From Streptomyces sp. NRRL B-3428 (GTDB lineage Bacteria > Actinomycetota > Actinomycetes > Streptomycetales > Streptomycetaceae), in the NCBI GenBank assembly GCA_000721375.1, contig JOGW01000032.1, forward strand, positions 1 through 39,379: a DNA stretch of 39,379 nt. Reading direction: 5' to 3'. Positions within the stretch are counted from its first letter, which is position 1. The number at the start of each line of letters is the position of its first letter. The notes beneath the pieces are model-generated. The model was not told where the DNA came from. It ran no database searches and saw nothing but the letters and a program-made list of their open reading frames with translations. The position numbers and the translations under genes are program-made. Positions 14,946 through 23,792 of the stretch are shown piece after piece.

Positions 14946-16618
14946 GCCCCACCGCCTCTGCCAATTCGGGATATCCCGCAGCACCCGCCACCGGGCACGT
15001 CACCTTCCTCGGTGCCGGCCCCGGTGATCCGGGCCTGCTGACACTGCGCGCCGTCGAAGCACTCGCGATCGCGGACGTGCTGATCGCCGAGCCCGCGGCC
15101 CTCGACGTGGTCCGCACCCATGCCCGTGAGGGCGTGGATGTGCAGGGCACACCGGTGCCTGGCTCGCCTGACGAGTCATCAACGGCGGCATCCGCCGCTG
15201 CTGTTGCCGCCAATCTTGTCATGGCGTCCGCGAGGGGCGGCAAGCGGGTCGTGCGTGCGGTGACCGGTGATCCCGGCCTCGACGCCAACGCCGCCGAGGA
15301 GATGCTCGCCTGCGCCGCGGCCGGTATCCCCTTCGAGGTGGTGCCCGGTGTCGCGACCGCCGTGGGTGTGCCCGCGTACGCGGGTGTGCCGCTGCGCGAC
15401 GGTGCGAACACGGATGTGCGCTTCGTCGACGCCCGTACCGCGTCCGAGCGCTGCTGGTCCGAGGTCGGTGCCTCCGACGGCACGGTCGTCGTCTCCGCCA
15501 CCCTGGAGACCGTCGCCGCCGCCGCGGGTGAGCTGGTCTCGGCCGGCCGCAAGCCGGACACCCCGATGACCGTCACCGTCGCCGGTACGACCACGCGCCA
15601 GCGCACGTGGAACGCGACGCTCGGTTCGGTCGCCCAGGTGCTCAAGCAGGCCAAGGTGCTGCCCTCGCCCGAGGGGTACCAGCCCGTCATAGCCGTGGTC
15701 GGTGAGCGTTCCAGTGCCGCCCGGCGTGAAGAGCTCTCGTGGTTCGAGTCCAAGCCGCTGTTCGGCTGGCGGGTGCTCGTGCCGCGGACCAAGGAGCAGG
15801 CGGCTTCGCTTTCCGACCAGCTCGTCTCGTACGGCGCCGTGTCGCACGAGGTCCCGACGATCGCCGTCGAACCGCCGCGTACGCCGCAGCAGATGGAGCG
15901 TGCGGTCAAGGGCCTGGTGACGGGCCGCTACGAGTGGATCGCCTTCACCTCGGTGAACGCGGTCAAGGCCGTACGCGAGAAGTTCGAGGAGTACGGGCTC
16001 GACGCCCGTGCCTTCGCCGGGATCAAGGTCGCGGCCGTCGGCGAGCAGACCGCCAATGCGCTCGTCGCCTTCGGTGTGAAGCCCGATCTGGTGCCGTCCG
16101 GTGAGCAGTCCGCCGCCGGTCTCCTTGAGGACTGGCCGCCGTACGACCCGGTCTTCGACCCGATCGACCGCGTCTTCCTGCCGCGCGCCGACATCGCCAC
16201 CGAGACGCTGGTCGCGGGTCTGATCGACCTCGGCTGGGAGGTCGACGACGTGACGGCGTACCGGACCGTGCGTGCTTCGCCGCCGCCGGCCGATACGCGT
16301 GAGGCGATCAAGGGCGGTGGTTTCGACGCCGTGCTGTTCACGTCCTCGTCGACCGTGCGGAACCTGGTCGGTATCGCGGGCAAGCCGCACAACGTGACGG
16401 TGATCGCGTGCATCGGTCCGGCCACGGCCAAGACCGCCGAGGAGCACGGCCTTCGGGTGGATGTGATGGCTCCGGAGCCGTCGGTGCACAAGCTGGCCGA
16501 GGCGCTGGCGGAGTTCGGCGCGGCGCGCAGGGATGCGGCTCTGGAGGCCGGAGATCCGGTGACTCGGCCGTCCGAGCGTCGGCCGGGTGCCCGGCGGCGG
16601 CGGGTCGCCACGCAGTAG
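14942..16618 (+). CDS. hemD: CobA-HemD fusion: uroporphyrinogen-III synthase with a degenerate methyltransferase-like N-terminal domain
   Basis: 558 residues, two domains. The N-terminal tetrapyrrole methylase fold (about 18-255) keeps GAGPGDPGLLTLRAVEALAIAD (residues 24-45) and the VVPGVATAVGVPAYAG segment. It has T-G-D-P-G-L-D-A-N where SUMT enzymes read GGDPFIFGRG (around residue 107-114), and it lacks the YDRLV-type motif, reading AEPAALDV instead. The C-terminal HemD domain (about 272-535, PLFGWRVLVPRTKEQA through 'FTSSSTVRNL') should cyclise hydroxymethylbilane to uroporphyrinogen III. TTG 14942 is preceded by GGGGGAG and overlaps the hemC stop. The HemD activity is confident; the methylase activity (toward siroheme/B12) is questionable. 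Confidence 0.93.
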   Translation: MSPTASANSGYPAAPATGHVTFLGAGPGDPGLLTLRAVEALAIADVLIAEPAALDVVRTHAREGVDVQGTPVPGSPDESSTAASAAAVAANLVMASARGGKRVVRAVTGDPGLDANAAEEMLACAAAGIPFEVVPGVATAVGVPAYAGVPLRDGANTDVRFVDARTASERCWSEVGASDGTVVVSATLETVAAAAGELVSAGRKPDTPMTVTVAGTTTRQRTWNATLGSVAQVLKQAKVLPSPEGYQPVIAVVGERSSAARREELSWFESKPLFGWRVLVPRTKEQAASLSDQLVSYGAVSHEVPTIAVEPPRTPQQMERAVKGLVTGRYEWIAFTSVNAVKAVREKFEEYGLDARAFAGIKVAAVGEQTANALVAFGVKPDLVPSGEQSAAGLLEDWPPYDPVFDPIDRVFLPRADIATETLVAGLIDLGWEVDDVTAYRTVRASPPPADTREAIKGGGFDAVLFTSSSTVRNLVGIAGKPHNVTVIACIGPATAKTAEEHGLRVDVMAPEPSVHKLAEALAEFGAARRDAALEAGDPVTRPSERRPGARRRRVATQ

Positions 16619-16624
16619 GTTCGG

Positions 16625-16660
16625 GAGGGGCCCGGTGCGGTTGCGCCGGGCCCCTCGCCT
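16625..16660 (+). terminator. terminator after hemD
   Basis: Stem of 11 perfect G/C-rich pairs (16625-16635 with 16646-16656), extendable by three pairs including one G-U, small loop, then gcctttc. It lies between hemD and hemB, so hemB is probably partly uncoupled from the rex-hemACD transcript. Confidence 0.82.
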
Positions 16661-16693
16661 TTCAGTTACTCAGCGCTCAAGTAGGAAGTCCTG

Positions 16694-17692
16694 ATGACGA
16701 CTTACGGTTCGTTTCCCGGTTCGCGGCCTCGGCGGCTGCGGACCACCCCCGTCATGCGTCGCATGGTCGCCGAGACGCGGGTGCACCCCGCGGATCTGAT
16801 CCTTCCCGCGTTCGTACGCGAAGGGATCAGCGAGCCCGTCGCCATCGCGTCGATGCCGGGGGTCGTGCAGCACACCCGCGACACCCTGAGGAAGGCGGCG
16901 GTCGAGGCCGTCGAGGCCGGGATCTCCGGGATCATGCTCTTCGGTGTGCCGCTCGACGAGAAGAAGGACGCCGTCGGGACGCCGGGCACCGACCCGGACG
17001 GGATCTTGCAGGTCGCCATCCGCGATGTGCGCTCCGAGGTCGGGGACGACCTCATCGTCATGTCCGATGTGTGTCTCGACGAGACCACCGATCACGGGCA
17101 TTGCGGCGTACTCGACGACCAGGGACGGGTCGACAACGACGCCACCCTTGAGCGGTACGCGGAGATGGCGCAGGTCCAGGCCGACGCCGGCGCGCACGTC
17201 CTCGGCCCCAGCGGCATGATGGACGGCCAGGTCGGCGTCATCCGCGACGCGTTGGACCAGACCGGGCACGAGGACGTCTCGATCCTCGCGTACACCGCGA
17301 AGTACTCGTCCGCCTTCTACGGGCCCTTCCGTGAGGCGGTGGCGTCCTCCTTGAAGGGCGACCGCAAGACGTATCAGCAGGACCCGGCCAACATCCGGGA
17401 ATCCCTGCGGGAGTTGGCGCTCGACCTCGAAGAGGGCGCGGACATGGTGATGGTCAAGCCGGCCGGTCCGTATCTCGATGTGCTGGCGCGCGTCGCCGCC
17501 GAGGTGGATGTGCCGGTGGCCGCGTACCAGATCAGCGGTGAGTACTCGATGGTCGAGGCCGCGGCCGAGAAGGGCTGGATCGACCGGGACAAGGCGATCA
17601 TGGAGACGCTCACCGGGATCAGGCGGGCGGGCGCGAGCATGATCCTCACGTACTGGGCGGTGGAGGCGGCGCGTCAGCTGCGCTTGAGCTGA
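16694..17692 (+). CDS. hemB: delta-aminolevulinic acid dehydratase (porphobilinogen synthase)
   Basis: 332-residue enzyme that condenses two 5-aminolevulinates into porphobilinogen. Schiff-base lysines are K203 ([12 protein letters not shown]) and K255 ([11 protein letters not shown]). The metal-site segment reads D125-V-C127-L-D-E...H-G-H-C137-G. The third cysteine of zinc-type enzymes (DVCLCxY) is replaced by aspartate, so this looks like a mixed or Mg-influenced site as in several actinobacteria and plants. The N-terminal arm '[29 protein letters not shown]' is typical. ATG 16694 follows GTAGGAAG. It completes the local route from glutamyl-tRNA to uroporphyrinogen III except for hemL, which is not in the window. 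The 3' end overlaps the convergent lipoprotein gene by 19 bp. Confidence 0.97.
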   Translation: MTTYGSFPGSRPRRLRTTPVMRRMVAETRVHPADLILPAFVREGISEPVAIASMPGVVQHTRDTLRKAAVEAVEAGISGIMLFGVPLDEKKDAVGTPGTDPDGILQVAIRDVRSEVGDDLIVMSDVCLDETTDHGHCGVLDDQGRVDNDATLERYAEMAQVQADAGAHVLGPSGMMDGQVGVIRDALDQTGHEDVSILAYTAKYSSAFYGPFREAVASSLKGDRKTYQQDPANIRESLRELALDLEEGADMVMVKPAGPYLDVLARVAAEVDVPVAAYQISGEYSMVEAAAEKGWIDRDKAIMETLTGIRRAGASMILTYWAVEAARQLRLS

Positions 17693-18270
17693 GCCTCTTC
17701 CTCGTACGTGGCTTTCACCAGGTCGCCGTAGGCCTTGCGCAGCAAGGGCTCGGCGACCTTCGGTTTGTCCACGCCGACTTCCACATGGCCCTCTTCGGCG
17801 GCGGCGACCGTACGGAGGTCGAACTCGCCCTGCCAGCGCGGGATTTCGGCGCTGATGCGCTGGACCAGGGCGTCGAGTTCGGTGCGTGGGGTGGTGGTGG
17901 CGTGCAGCCGGATCGTCACGTTGGACGGGATGCCGCGGCAGACGGAGCGGTCGAAGGCGGCGTCGGGGATGCGGTAGAGGTCGAGGGCCGGGGCTTGGTC
18001 GTCGACGCGCAGGCCGGTGTAGACGTGCGCGAAGCGCTCGGCGGTGAGGGCGTCGATGTGGGCGAGGGCGGGCTCCACGGGGGCGGCGGTCTTCTCGGCG
18101 CGGGGGCCTGTGCAGGTGGTGGGCGGGGGATCGGTCTGCTGGGCTTCGGTCGGCCTGGCTTCGGTGGGCCGGGTGCGGACCTTCTGGTCGTCGGCCGGGG
18201 TGGCGCAGGCGGCGAGCAGGGCGGTGGCCGCGGTCACGATGGCCAGGGCTGCTGGTGCGGTGCGTCGCAT
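17674..18270 (-). CDS. small secreted lipoprotein of unknown function
   Basis: 198-residue predicted lipoprotein: basic start MRRTAP, hydrophobic core, lipobox L19-A-A-C22. A Thr/Pro/Glu-rich linker follows (about 25-50), then a compact domain (about 55-190) containing '[18 protein letters not shown]', '[14 protein letters not shown]' and '[26 protein letters not shown]'. Two further cysteines in the mature part could form a disulfide. ATG 18270 has GGAGG 8 nt upstream; a longer open frame to 18378 has no such signal. Homologues occur in streptomycetes without known function. The gene is convergent with hemB and overlaps it by 19 bp, which precludes a terminator between them. Confidence 0.82.
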   Translation of the reverse strand: MRRTAPAALAIVTAATALLAACATPADDQKVRTRPTEARPTEAQQTDPPPTTCTGPRAEKTAAPVEPALAHIDALTAERFAHVYTGLRVDDQAPALDLYRIPDAAFDRSVCRGIPSNVTIRLHATTTPRTELDALVQRISAEIPRWQGEFDLRTVAAAEEGHVEVGVDKPKVAEPLLRKAYGDLVKATYEEEAQLKRS

Positions 18271-18337
18271 AGGTCTCGCCTCCGGGGCTTGGATGCGGAA
18301 CTTCGCTTTCTGGTTCCCGTGTGTGGAAGGTGAGTTG

Positions 18338-18351
18338 AGACCCACGGGTCT
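18338..18351. promoter_or_regulatory. short perfect palindrome upstream of lipoprotein gene
   Basis: AGACCCACGGGTCT: 6-bp arms with a 2-bp centre, 68 bp upstream of the lipoprotein ATG in the 143-bp gap. It could be an operator; support is only the symmetry. Confidence 0.3.
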
Positions 18352-18376
18352 GCTGCGTCCAGCGGGCGCCGTGCGC

Positions 18377-18440
18377 ACGGCTCAGTCCCAGCCGAAATCC
18401 CGGTACGTACGGCTCAGTCCCAGCCGAAGTCCCAGTACGT
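18377..18440. repeat. 32-bp tandem duplication of the DUF4253 gene's 3' end
   Basis: Copies 18377-18408 and 18409-18440 differ at only two positions. Copy two contains the last codons and stop of the DUF4253 gene. Copy one carries a second stop in a different frame, because 32 is not a multiple of three. Recent slippage or unequal repair is likely. Confidence 0.9.
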
Positions 18441-19256
18441 ACGGCTCGGCAGGCTCTCCGCGTACTGCCGGTAGGACCACCAGCCGGCGTTGGCGATGAC
18501 GCCCGGACTGAAGGCGAGATGCTCGGCGGCCAGGACCTCCGCGGCGGCGTACGTGGTCGGTGGCGCGGCGACGGACAGGTGCAGCGAGGCGCCGCCGAGC
18601 GCCACGACGCGGATGGCGAAACGGTCCTCCCAGGAGCGCAGGACGGCGCTCAGGCGGGCGGTGTCGCTCTCGTGGTTGCACGGGCCCGTCCAGCCGATGG
18701 AGGCTGGTACGTCTGCTCCGCGAGGGGCGGGGACCAGTGCGATACGGGAGATCTCGCCGTCGAAGCCGAACTGGTCGGGGCCGGGTTCGAGCAACCTGCG
18801 GGCCAGTCCGTCCGCAACGATGTCGGGATCGACGCCCGGCGCCAGGGTGCCGGGTGGTGCGAGGCCGGGCCAGCGTGGGCCGAAAGGGCCGGCCATGCTC
18901 TCCGGGTCCGCCGTGTCGGGTTCCTTTCGGCCGTACGAGCGCCAGAACCCGGCAAGCACCGCCTCGGCCTCGTGGTCCCCGGGGCGGGACGCATACTGCG
19001 GGCTCAGCTCGCTACCTTCGTGAATGCCCATGTCGGGGCCGATCAGAACCGGTTGGAGACCCCACCGCCGTGCGGGCAGCAGCTCGCTCCAACTTCCGCT
19101 CGCGGCCGGGGAGTCGGAGATCCACAGCAGTGGTTCGGGCCACGGTACGCAGTCGGCGGTCTGGTCCATCGTCGCGCCGGGCGGCAGGCGCAGACCCAGG
19201 GCGCGGCCGCCGGGGTCGGTCGTGAACAGGGTCAGCGGGTTCCCGGGCGAGGCCAT
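18414..19256 (-). CDS. DUF4253 domain-containing protein
   Basis: 280 residues, soluble, no signal peptide. The C-terminal half (about 165-280) matches the DUF4253 pattern: 'RIALVPAPRGADVPASIGWTG', 'ARLSAVLRSWEDRFAIRVVALG', 'LHLSVAAPP', 'EVLAAEHLAFSPGV', ending in a Trp/Tyr-rich 'YWDFGWD'. DUF4253 proteins are frequent in actinobacteria and are sometimes compared with immunity or toxin-associated proteins, but no function is established. No adjacent polymorphic toxin is seen. ATG 19256 is chosen over an in-frame TTG at 19286; neither has a clear ribosome-binding site. Its last codons lie in one copy of a 32-bp tandem duplication. It is divergent from the aminotransferase gene. Confidence 0.85.
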   Translation of the reverse strand: MASPGNPLTLFTTDPGGRALGLRLPPGATMDQTADCVPWPEPLLWISDSPAASGSWSELLPARRWGLQPVLIGPDMGIHEGSELSPQYASRPGDHEAEAVLAGFWRSYGRKEPDTADPESMAGPFGPRWPGLAPPGTLAPGVDPDIVADGLARRLLEPGPDQFGFDGEISRIALVPAPRGADVPASIGWTGPCNHESDTARLSAVLRSWEDRFAIRVVALGGASLHLSVAAPPTTYAAAEVLAAEHLAFSPGVIANAGWWSYRQYAESLPSRTYWDFGWD

Positions 19257-19389
19257 GGCGAGGACTGTAGTGATGGCCGCTGACAACGGCGGCCCGGTGG
19301 CCCGCTGTCCGGATCATGGAATGTTGGGTGTAGACGGCAGGCACCTTCCCTAGGCTGCGGGAAAACGACCCGCTGAAGGAGCCGATGCC

Positions 19390-20613
19390 GTGACCCTCAC
19401 CGAGCCGAACGCCACCGCCGCCGGTGCCATCGCCCCCGTGCCCCCGCTCGCCGAGCGGGCGCGGAACGTGGGGGGTTCGCCGGTACGGGAGATTCTCGCG
19501 GTGACCGCACGGCCCGAGGTGATCAACTTCGCGGGCGGACTGCCCGCGCCCGAGCTGTTCGACGCGGAGGGTGTGGCGCAGGCGTACGCCCAGGTTCTGG
19601 CGCGTGACGCGGGGCGTGCGCTGCAGTACTCGACGACCGAGGGCGAGCCCGCCCTGCGTGCCGCGCTCGCCGCCCGTACCACCGCTCGTCAATTGCCCAC
19701 CGCCGCCGACGACTTGCTGATCACCAGCGGCTCGCAGCAGGCGCTTTCACTGCTGGCGACCGTGTTGATCGAGCCGGGCGACACCGTGCTCGTGGAGAAC
19801 CCCACCTACCTCGCCGCGCTGCAGGTCTTCGCCTTTGCCGGCGCGCGGGTCGTGGCCGTCGAGTGCGATGAGCACGGGATCGATCCCGAGTCCCTCGACG
19901 CGCTGGTCGCGCGTGAGCGGCCCAAGCTGCTCTACACGATCCCGAGTTTCCAGAATCCGACCGGCCGGACGATGACCGCCGAGCGCCGCGCAGCCGTCGC
20001 CTCGGTCGCCGCGCGGCGCGGGCTGTGGGTGGTCGAGGACGATCCGTACGGCGAGCTGCGCTTCGAGGGCGAGCGCGTGCCCTGGATCGCCATGCTTCCG
20101 GGTGCGGAGGACCGAACCGTCCTGCTCGGCAGCTTCTCCAAGGTCATGGCGCCGGGCATGCGGCTCGGCTGGCTGCGCGCACCGGCCGCGCTCCTGCGCG
20201 CGTGCGCGGTCGCCAAGCAGGCCGCCGATCTGCACACCCCGACCGTCAACCAGCTCGCCGCGGCACGGTACTTGGCGGACCGGGACCTGGACGCGCACGT
20301 CGCCACGGTGGCCGCGGCCTATCGCGAGCGGCGTGACGCGATGCTCGCGCACCTGGGCGACGCGCTCCCGGCCGGATCCACCTGGAACCGGCCCGAGGGC
20401 GGGATGTTCCTGTGGGCGCGGCTGCCGGAGTCGTACGACACCACGGCTCTCCTGCCGGACGTGGTCAAGCACGAGGTGGCGTACGTGCCGGGTGCGCCCT
20501 TCTTCGCCGGGGAACCGGACCGCTCGACGATGCGGCTGTGCTTCGTCACGCAGACTCCGCAGGAGATCCGGGAGGGTCTGGAGCGCCTCGGACGGGCGTT
20601 GCGGCAGTCGTAG
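19390..20613 (+). CDS. PLP-dependent aminotransferase (fold type I, 2-aminoadipate/LysN-like)
   Basis: 407-residue class I/II aminotransferase. It starts with 'INFAGGLPAPELFD' (substrate arm), then LQYSTTEGEPALRAALA and 'ITSGSQQALSLL' (PLP phosphate contact). 'PSFQNPTGRTM' holds the conserved Asn, 'VVEDDPYGEL' the Asp/Tyr pair, and K251 in LLGSFSKVMAPGMRLGW forms the internal aldimine. 'STMRLCF' carries the substrate-carboxylate arginine. This set is that of the MocR-related, free-standing aminotransferases of the LysN/alpha-aminoadipate or aromatic type; the true amino donor is not determinable. GTG 19390 has GAAGGAG (19375-19381) 8 nt upstream. It may belong with the nearby Lrp regulator in amino-acid metabolism, though an RBBP9 gene on the other strand lies between them. 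Confidence 0.92.
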   Translation: MTLTEPNATAAGAIAPVPPLAERARNVGGSPVREILAVTARPEVINFAGGLPAPELFDAEGVAQAYAQVLARDAGRALQYSTTEGEPALRAALAARTTARQLPTAADDLLITSGSQQALSLLATVLIEPGDTVLVENPTYLAALQVFAFAGARVVAVECDEHGIDPESLDALVARERPKLLYTIPSFQNPTGRTMTAERRAAVASVAARRGLWVVEDDPYGELRFEGERVPWIAMLPGAEDRTVLLGSFSKVMAPGMRLGWLRAPAALLRACAVAKQAADLHTPTVNQLAAARYLADRDLDAHVATVAAAYRERRDAMLAHLGDALPAGSTWNRPEGGMFLWARLPESYDTTALLPDVVKHEVAYVPGAPFFAGEPDRSTMRLCFVTQTPQEIREGLERLGRALRQS

Positions 20614-20677
20614 AGGAGGAGTTGGCCGGCGCGCGGCCAGAAGGGGCCGGGCGCCAGGGCGCCAGGGCGCCTGGGCG

Positions 20678-21253
20678 TCACGGCGTCAGGGTGGACAGGA
20701 GCCTTCGGCCCTCGGGCCAATCGCCCAGGCCACTCGCCGAGTTGAGATGGCCGCCCGCGCCCGCCAGGTGCCACCGCGCCTGCCAGGCGGCCGCGAATCC
20801 CGCGGCCGTCTCGGCGGTGCAGTACGGATCGTCTTCGCTGCCCACGACCAGCGTCGGACAGGGCAGTGGCCGGATGGGCAGGCCGAGGAACGAGGCGGCG
20901 GCCCGGTGGGGGAACGCCGGTCCCCGCGGGTCCGGCGGTGCGACCAGGAGCGCGCCCCGTATCGCCGGAGCCGCCCGCGCCGCCTCGCTCAGCCACGTCG
21001 CCGCCGCCCAGCAGCCCAGGCTGTGGGCCACCAGAACCACCTCGCCGGTCTCGTCCCGCGCACGGGCCGTGTCGTACGCGCGCTGCACGGAGCCGACCCA
21101 GTCGGACAGTTCCGGCTCGGACCACGATGCCGGGGCGATCCGTACGGCCGAAGGGCCCGACTCCCGCTCCCACAGGGTCTGCCAGTGCCGCTCGTCCGAG
21201 CCGTCGATGCCGGGGATGAAGACGTACGCGACCACTGCCTGCCACCGTTTCAT
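20678..21253 (-). CDS. RBBP9/YdeN-family alpha/beta hydrolase
   Basis: 191-residue small serine hydrolase. The opening 'VFIPGIDGSDERHWQTLWE' is characteristic of the RBBP9/YdeN family. The nucleophile S78 sits in VAHSLGCWAA, the acid is D141 or D142 in 'VGSEDDPYC', and the histidine is H169 in 'GAGGHLNSASGLGDWP'. The complete triad suggests an active esterase or peptidase; natural substrates of the bacterial members are unknown. ATG 21253 has GGGAGG directly upstream. It is divergent from the Lrp-type gene with a 105-bp gap, so the regulator could control it. Confidence 0.92.
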   Translation of the reverse strand: MKRWQAVVAYVFIPGIDGSDERHWQTLWERESGPSAVRIAPASWSEPELSDWVGSVQRAYDTARARDETGEVVLVAHSLGCWAAATWLSEAARAAPAIRGALLVAPPDPRGPAFPHRAAASFLGLPIRPLPCPTLVVGSEDDPYCTAETAAGFAAAWQARWHLAGAGGHLNSASGLGDWPEGRRLLSTLTP

Positions 21254-21358
21254 TCGTCCTCCCGTACGGTTTCGGGAGTGCCTGGCGCAGATTCTGGGGG
21301 AAGCAGTGGGGCCGCGGCGGCCGGGCGAGTGGTCTCAAAGCAAGGGGTGGGGAAGACG

Positions 21359-21799
21359 ATGGAATCACTTGACCGCACGGACCGGGAGATCCTCGCGCTG
21401 CTGCAGAACGAGGGCCGGCTCACCGGCGCCGAAGTGGGGCGGCGCGTAGGGCTCTCGCAGCCCGCGGCCAGTGCGCGGATCCTGCGTCTGGAGAAGAGCG
21501 GGGTCATCGCCGGGTACCGGGCCGTCGTCGACCCGGTGGCGCTCGGTCTGAACATCCACGCGGTCGTACGGCTGCGCACGACCCATGCCCAGCTCGCCCG
21601 CGCGCTCGACTTCGCCGCGGGAACCCCCGAGATCACCGGGACCGTACGGGTCACCGGCGAGGACTGTCTGATCTTCGATGTGCACTGCCCACAGGCCGGG
21701 CAGCTGGAGGAGGTCGTGGACTCTCTCGCGCGCTTCGGGCCGGTGACGACGTCGTTGGTGCTGCGGTCCTATCCGCAAAAGCCGCTCACGGCACCCTGA
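21359..21799 (+). CDS. Lrp/AsnC-family transcriptional regulator
   Basis: 146-residue regulator. The N-terminal HTH (residues 3-55: LDRTDREILALLQNEGRLTGAEV, then VGLSQPAASARILRLEKSGVI) is followed by the linker 'GYRAVVDPVALG'. The C-terminal RAM/AsnC effector domain (about 65-140) includes 'VTGEDCLIFDVHC' with the conserved loop at the amino-acid binding interface. Such proteins form dimers to octamers and sense amino acids. ATG 21359 follows GGGGTGGGGAAG. Likely targets are itself, the divergent RBBP9 hydrolase and perhaps the aminotransferase 0.7 kb upstream; no clear Lrp-type palindrome was found in the 105-bp gap. Ends at a strong terminator shared with argS. Confidence 0.94.
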   Translation: MESLDRTDREILALLQNEGRLTGAEVGRRVGLSQPAASARILRLEKSGVIAGYRAVVDPVALGLNIHAVVRLRTTHAQLARALDFAAGTPEITGTVRVTGEDCLIFDVHCPQAGQLEEVVDSLARFGPVTTSLVLRSYPQKPLTAP

Positions 21800-21801
21800 A
21801 A

Positions 21802-21842
21802 CGCAGGAGGGCCCCGCCGCTGGTCGGCGGGGCCCTCCTGCG
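21802..21842. terminator. bidirectional terminator between Lrp-type gene and argS
   Basis: 18-bp perfect stem (21802-21819 with 21825-21842), 5-nt loop, located 3 nt after the Lrp-type gene stop and 13 nt from the argS stop on the other strand. Confidence 0.93.
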
Positions 21843-21854
21843 CGCATACGGCGA

Positions 21855-23624
21855 TCAGAGGCGCTCGGGCGTCCGGATGCCCAGCAGGCCCATGCCCTTG
21901 TGCAGGGTGCGGGCGGTCAGGTCGACCAGGAAGAGGCGGTTCTCCATCTGCTCCTGGGTGTCGGCCTTCAGGACCGGGCACTGGTCGTAGAACTTCGTGA
22001 GCAGCGAGGCGAGCTGGTAGAGGTACGCGGCCACCTTGTGCGGTGCGTACTCCGCCGTCGCCTCGAAGACCGTCTCGCCGAACGTGTCCAGATGCAGGCC
22101 CAACGCCCGCTCGGCCGGGGCGAGTTCGAGCTCCGGGTGGGCCGCGGGCACGGCGTCCCCCCGCTGGCGCAGGATCGACTGGATACGGGCGTACGCGTAC
22201 TGGAGGTAGACCGAGGTGTCCCCGTTGAGCGAGACCATCTGGTCCAGGTCGAACTTGTAGTCCCGGTTCGGGGACGTGGACAGGTCCGCGTACTTCACCG
22301 CGCCGACGCCGATCTGCGCGCCGTTGGCGACGATCTCGTCCTCGGTGAGCGCGATCTTCTCGTTGTTCTTCTCGCGTACGACCGCCGTGGCCCGCTCGAT
22401 CGCCTCGTCCAGCAGATCCTCCAGCTTCACCGTCTCGCCCTCACGGGTCTTGAACGGCTTGCCGTCCGCGCCGAGCACCGTGCCGTAGCCCATGTTGTGC
22501 GCGGTGACCTCGTCGGTCAGCCAGCCGGCCCGCCGGGCCGTCTCGAAGACCATCCGGAAGTGCAGCGACTGCCGTACGTCCACGACGTAGATGAGGTTGG
22601 TGGCCTTGAGGTCGTGGACCCGGTTGCGGATCGCCGAGAGGTCCGAGGCCGCGTAACCGAAACCGCCGTCCGCCTTCTGCACGATCAGCGGTACGGGCTG
22701 GTCGTCCTTGCCCCGGATCTCGTCGAAGAAGACCACGAGCGCGCCCTCGGAGCGGACGGCGACGCCCGACTCCTCCAGCATCCTGGCCGTCTCGGGCATC
22801 AGGTCGTTGTACGCGGACTCGCCGACGATCTCGTCGTCCCGTACGGACATGTCGAGCTTGCCGAAGACGGAGTAGAAGTAGACCTTCGACTCGTCCACGA
22901 ACTGCTGCCAGAGCTTCAGGGTCTCCTCGTCGCCGGACTGCAGGGCGACGACCCGCTTGCGCGCCCGCTCCTTGAACTCCTCGTCGGAGTCGAAGACGGC
23001 GCGCGAGGCCTTGTAGACCCGGTTCAGGTTCGACATCGCCTGCTCGCCGTCGACCTCGTCGGCCGGGGCAAGCTCGCCCGGGTGCTCGATCAGGTACTGG
23101 ATGAGCATGCCGAACTGCGTGCCCCAGTCGCCGATGTGGTGCCGGCCGATGGTCTGCTCGCCGGTGAAGTCGAGCATGCCGCGCAGGGCGTCGCCGATGA
23201 CGGCGGACCGCAGATGGCCGACGTGCATCTCCTTGGCCACGTTCGGCTGGGCGTAGTCGACGACCGTGATGCCGGGCTTGTCCTTGGGGGCCACGCCGAG
23301 CCGGTCGGCGTCGGCGTACCGGGCCGCGAGCGTCTCGATGATCGCCTTGTCGGTGACCGTGATGTTGAGGAAGCCGGGGCCCGAGACCTCGATGTCGGCG
23401 AGGAGGTCGCCGTTCTCGATCTTCGCGACGACCTCGGTGGCGAGCTCCCGCGGGTTCGCCTTGTTCTTCTTGGCGAGCGCGAGGATGCCGTTGGCCTGGT
23501 AGTCCGCCCGGTCGCTGCGTCGCAGCAGCGGGTCCGCGCCGGCGCCGGCCTCGGGGAGGGCGGCGACCAGGGCGTCGGCGAGACGCTGGTGGACGGAGGA
23601 CGTGAGGGACGTGACCGAGGTCAT
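21855..23624 (-). CDS. argS: arginyl-tRNA synthetase
   Basis: 589-residue class I aminoacyl-tRNA synthetase. The N-terminal Add-1 domain spans about 1-110. The HIGH motif appears as H134-V-G-H137 within [14 protein letters not shown]. '[13 protein letters not shown]' and '[14 protein letters not shown]' follow. The KMSKS position is replaced by a degenerate '[14 protein letters not shown]' as in many bacterial ArgRS. The C-terminal DALR anticodon-binding domain (about 470-589) ends [16 protein letters not shown] 23624 is preceded by AGGAA at 8-9 nt. The gene diverges from lysS over a 168-bp shared region with mirrored promoter-like elements. A long open frame through this gene on the other strand is a GC-bias shadow. 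Confidence 0.98.
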   Translation of the reverse strand: MTSVTSLTSSVHQRLADALVAALPEAGAGADPLLRRSDRADYQANGILALAKKNKANPRELATEVVAKIENGDLLADIEVSGPGFLNITVTDKAIIETLAARYADADRLGVAPKDKPGITVVDYAQPNVAKEMHVGHLRSAVIGDALRGMLDFTGEQTIGRHHIGDWGTQFGMLIQYLIEHPGELAPADEVDGEQAMSNLNRVYKASRAVFDSDEEFKERARKRVVALQSGDEETLKLWQQFVDESKVYFYSVFGKLDMSVRDDEIVGESAYNDLMPETARMLEESGVAVRSEGALVVFFDEIRGKDDQPVPLIVQKADGGFGYAASDLSAIRNRVHDLKATNLIYVVDVRQSLHFRMVFETARRAGWLTDEVTAHNMGYGTVLGADGKPFKTREGETVKLEDLLDEAIERATAVVREKNNEKIALTEDEIVANGAQIGVGAVKYADLSTSPNRDYKFDLDQMVSLNGDTSVYLQYAYARIQSILRQRGDAVPAAHPELELAPAERALGLHLDTFGETVFEATAEYAPHKVAAYLYQLASLLTKFYDQCPVLKADTQEQMENRLFLVDLTARTLHKGMGLLGIRTPERL

Positions 23625-23662
23625 GGGGTGCCGTTCCTGTGTCGGGTTGCGTGGACACCCGA

Positions 23663-23735
23663 ATTCTCCCATGAGACCGGGACGGGGTTCGCGCCGTTTA
23701 AGGCGAGGCAGGGGCGCGGTGGAGTCTGGGAGAAT
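23663..23735. promoter_or_regulatory. shared argS/lysS divergent promoter region with mirrored elements
   Basis: TGGGAGAAT occurs at 23727-23735 on the plus strand and at 23671-23663 on the minus strand, 55 bp apart. Each copy contains GAGAAT, resembling a -10 hexamer pointing toward its own gene (lysS to the right, argS to the left). Recognisable -35 elements are poor. Confidence 0.4.
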
Positions 23736-23792
23736 GGCGTACGCGCGCAGAAGAGTCGCGCTGCCGACCGAAGTGAAAGGGACCGACCCATC

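Noticed and set aside
12103..14984. Long antisense frames across hemA and hemC
   Set aside because: They mirror hemA/hemC codons; no start signals or motifs.
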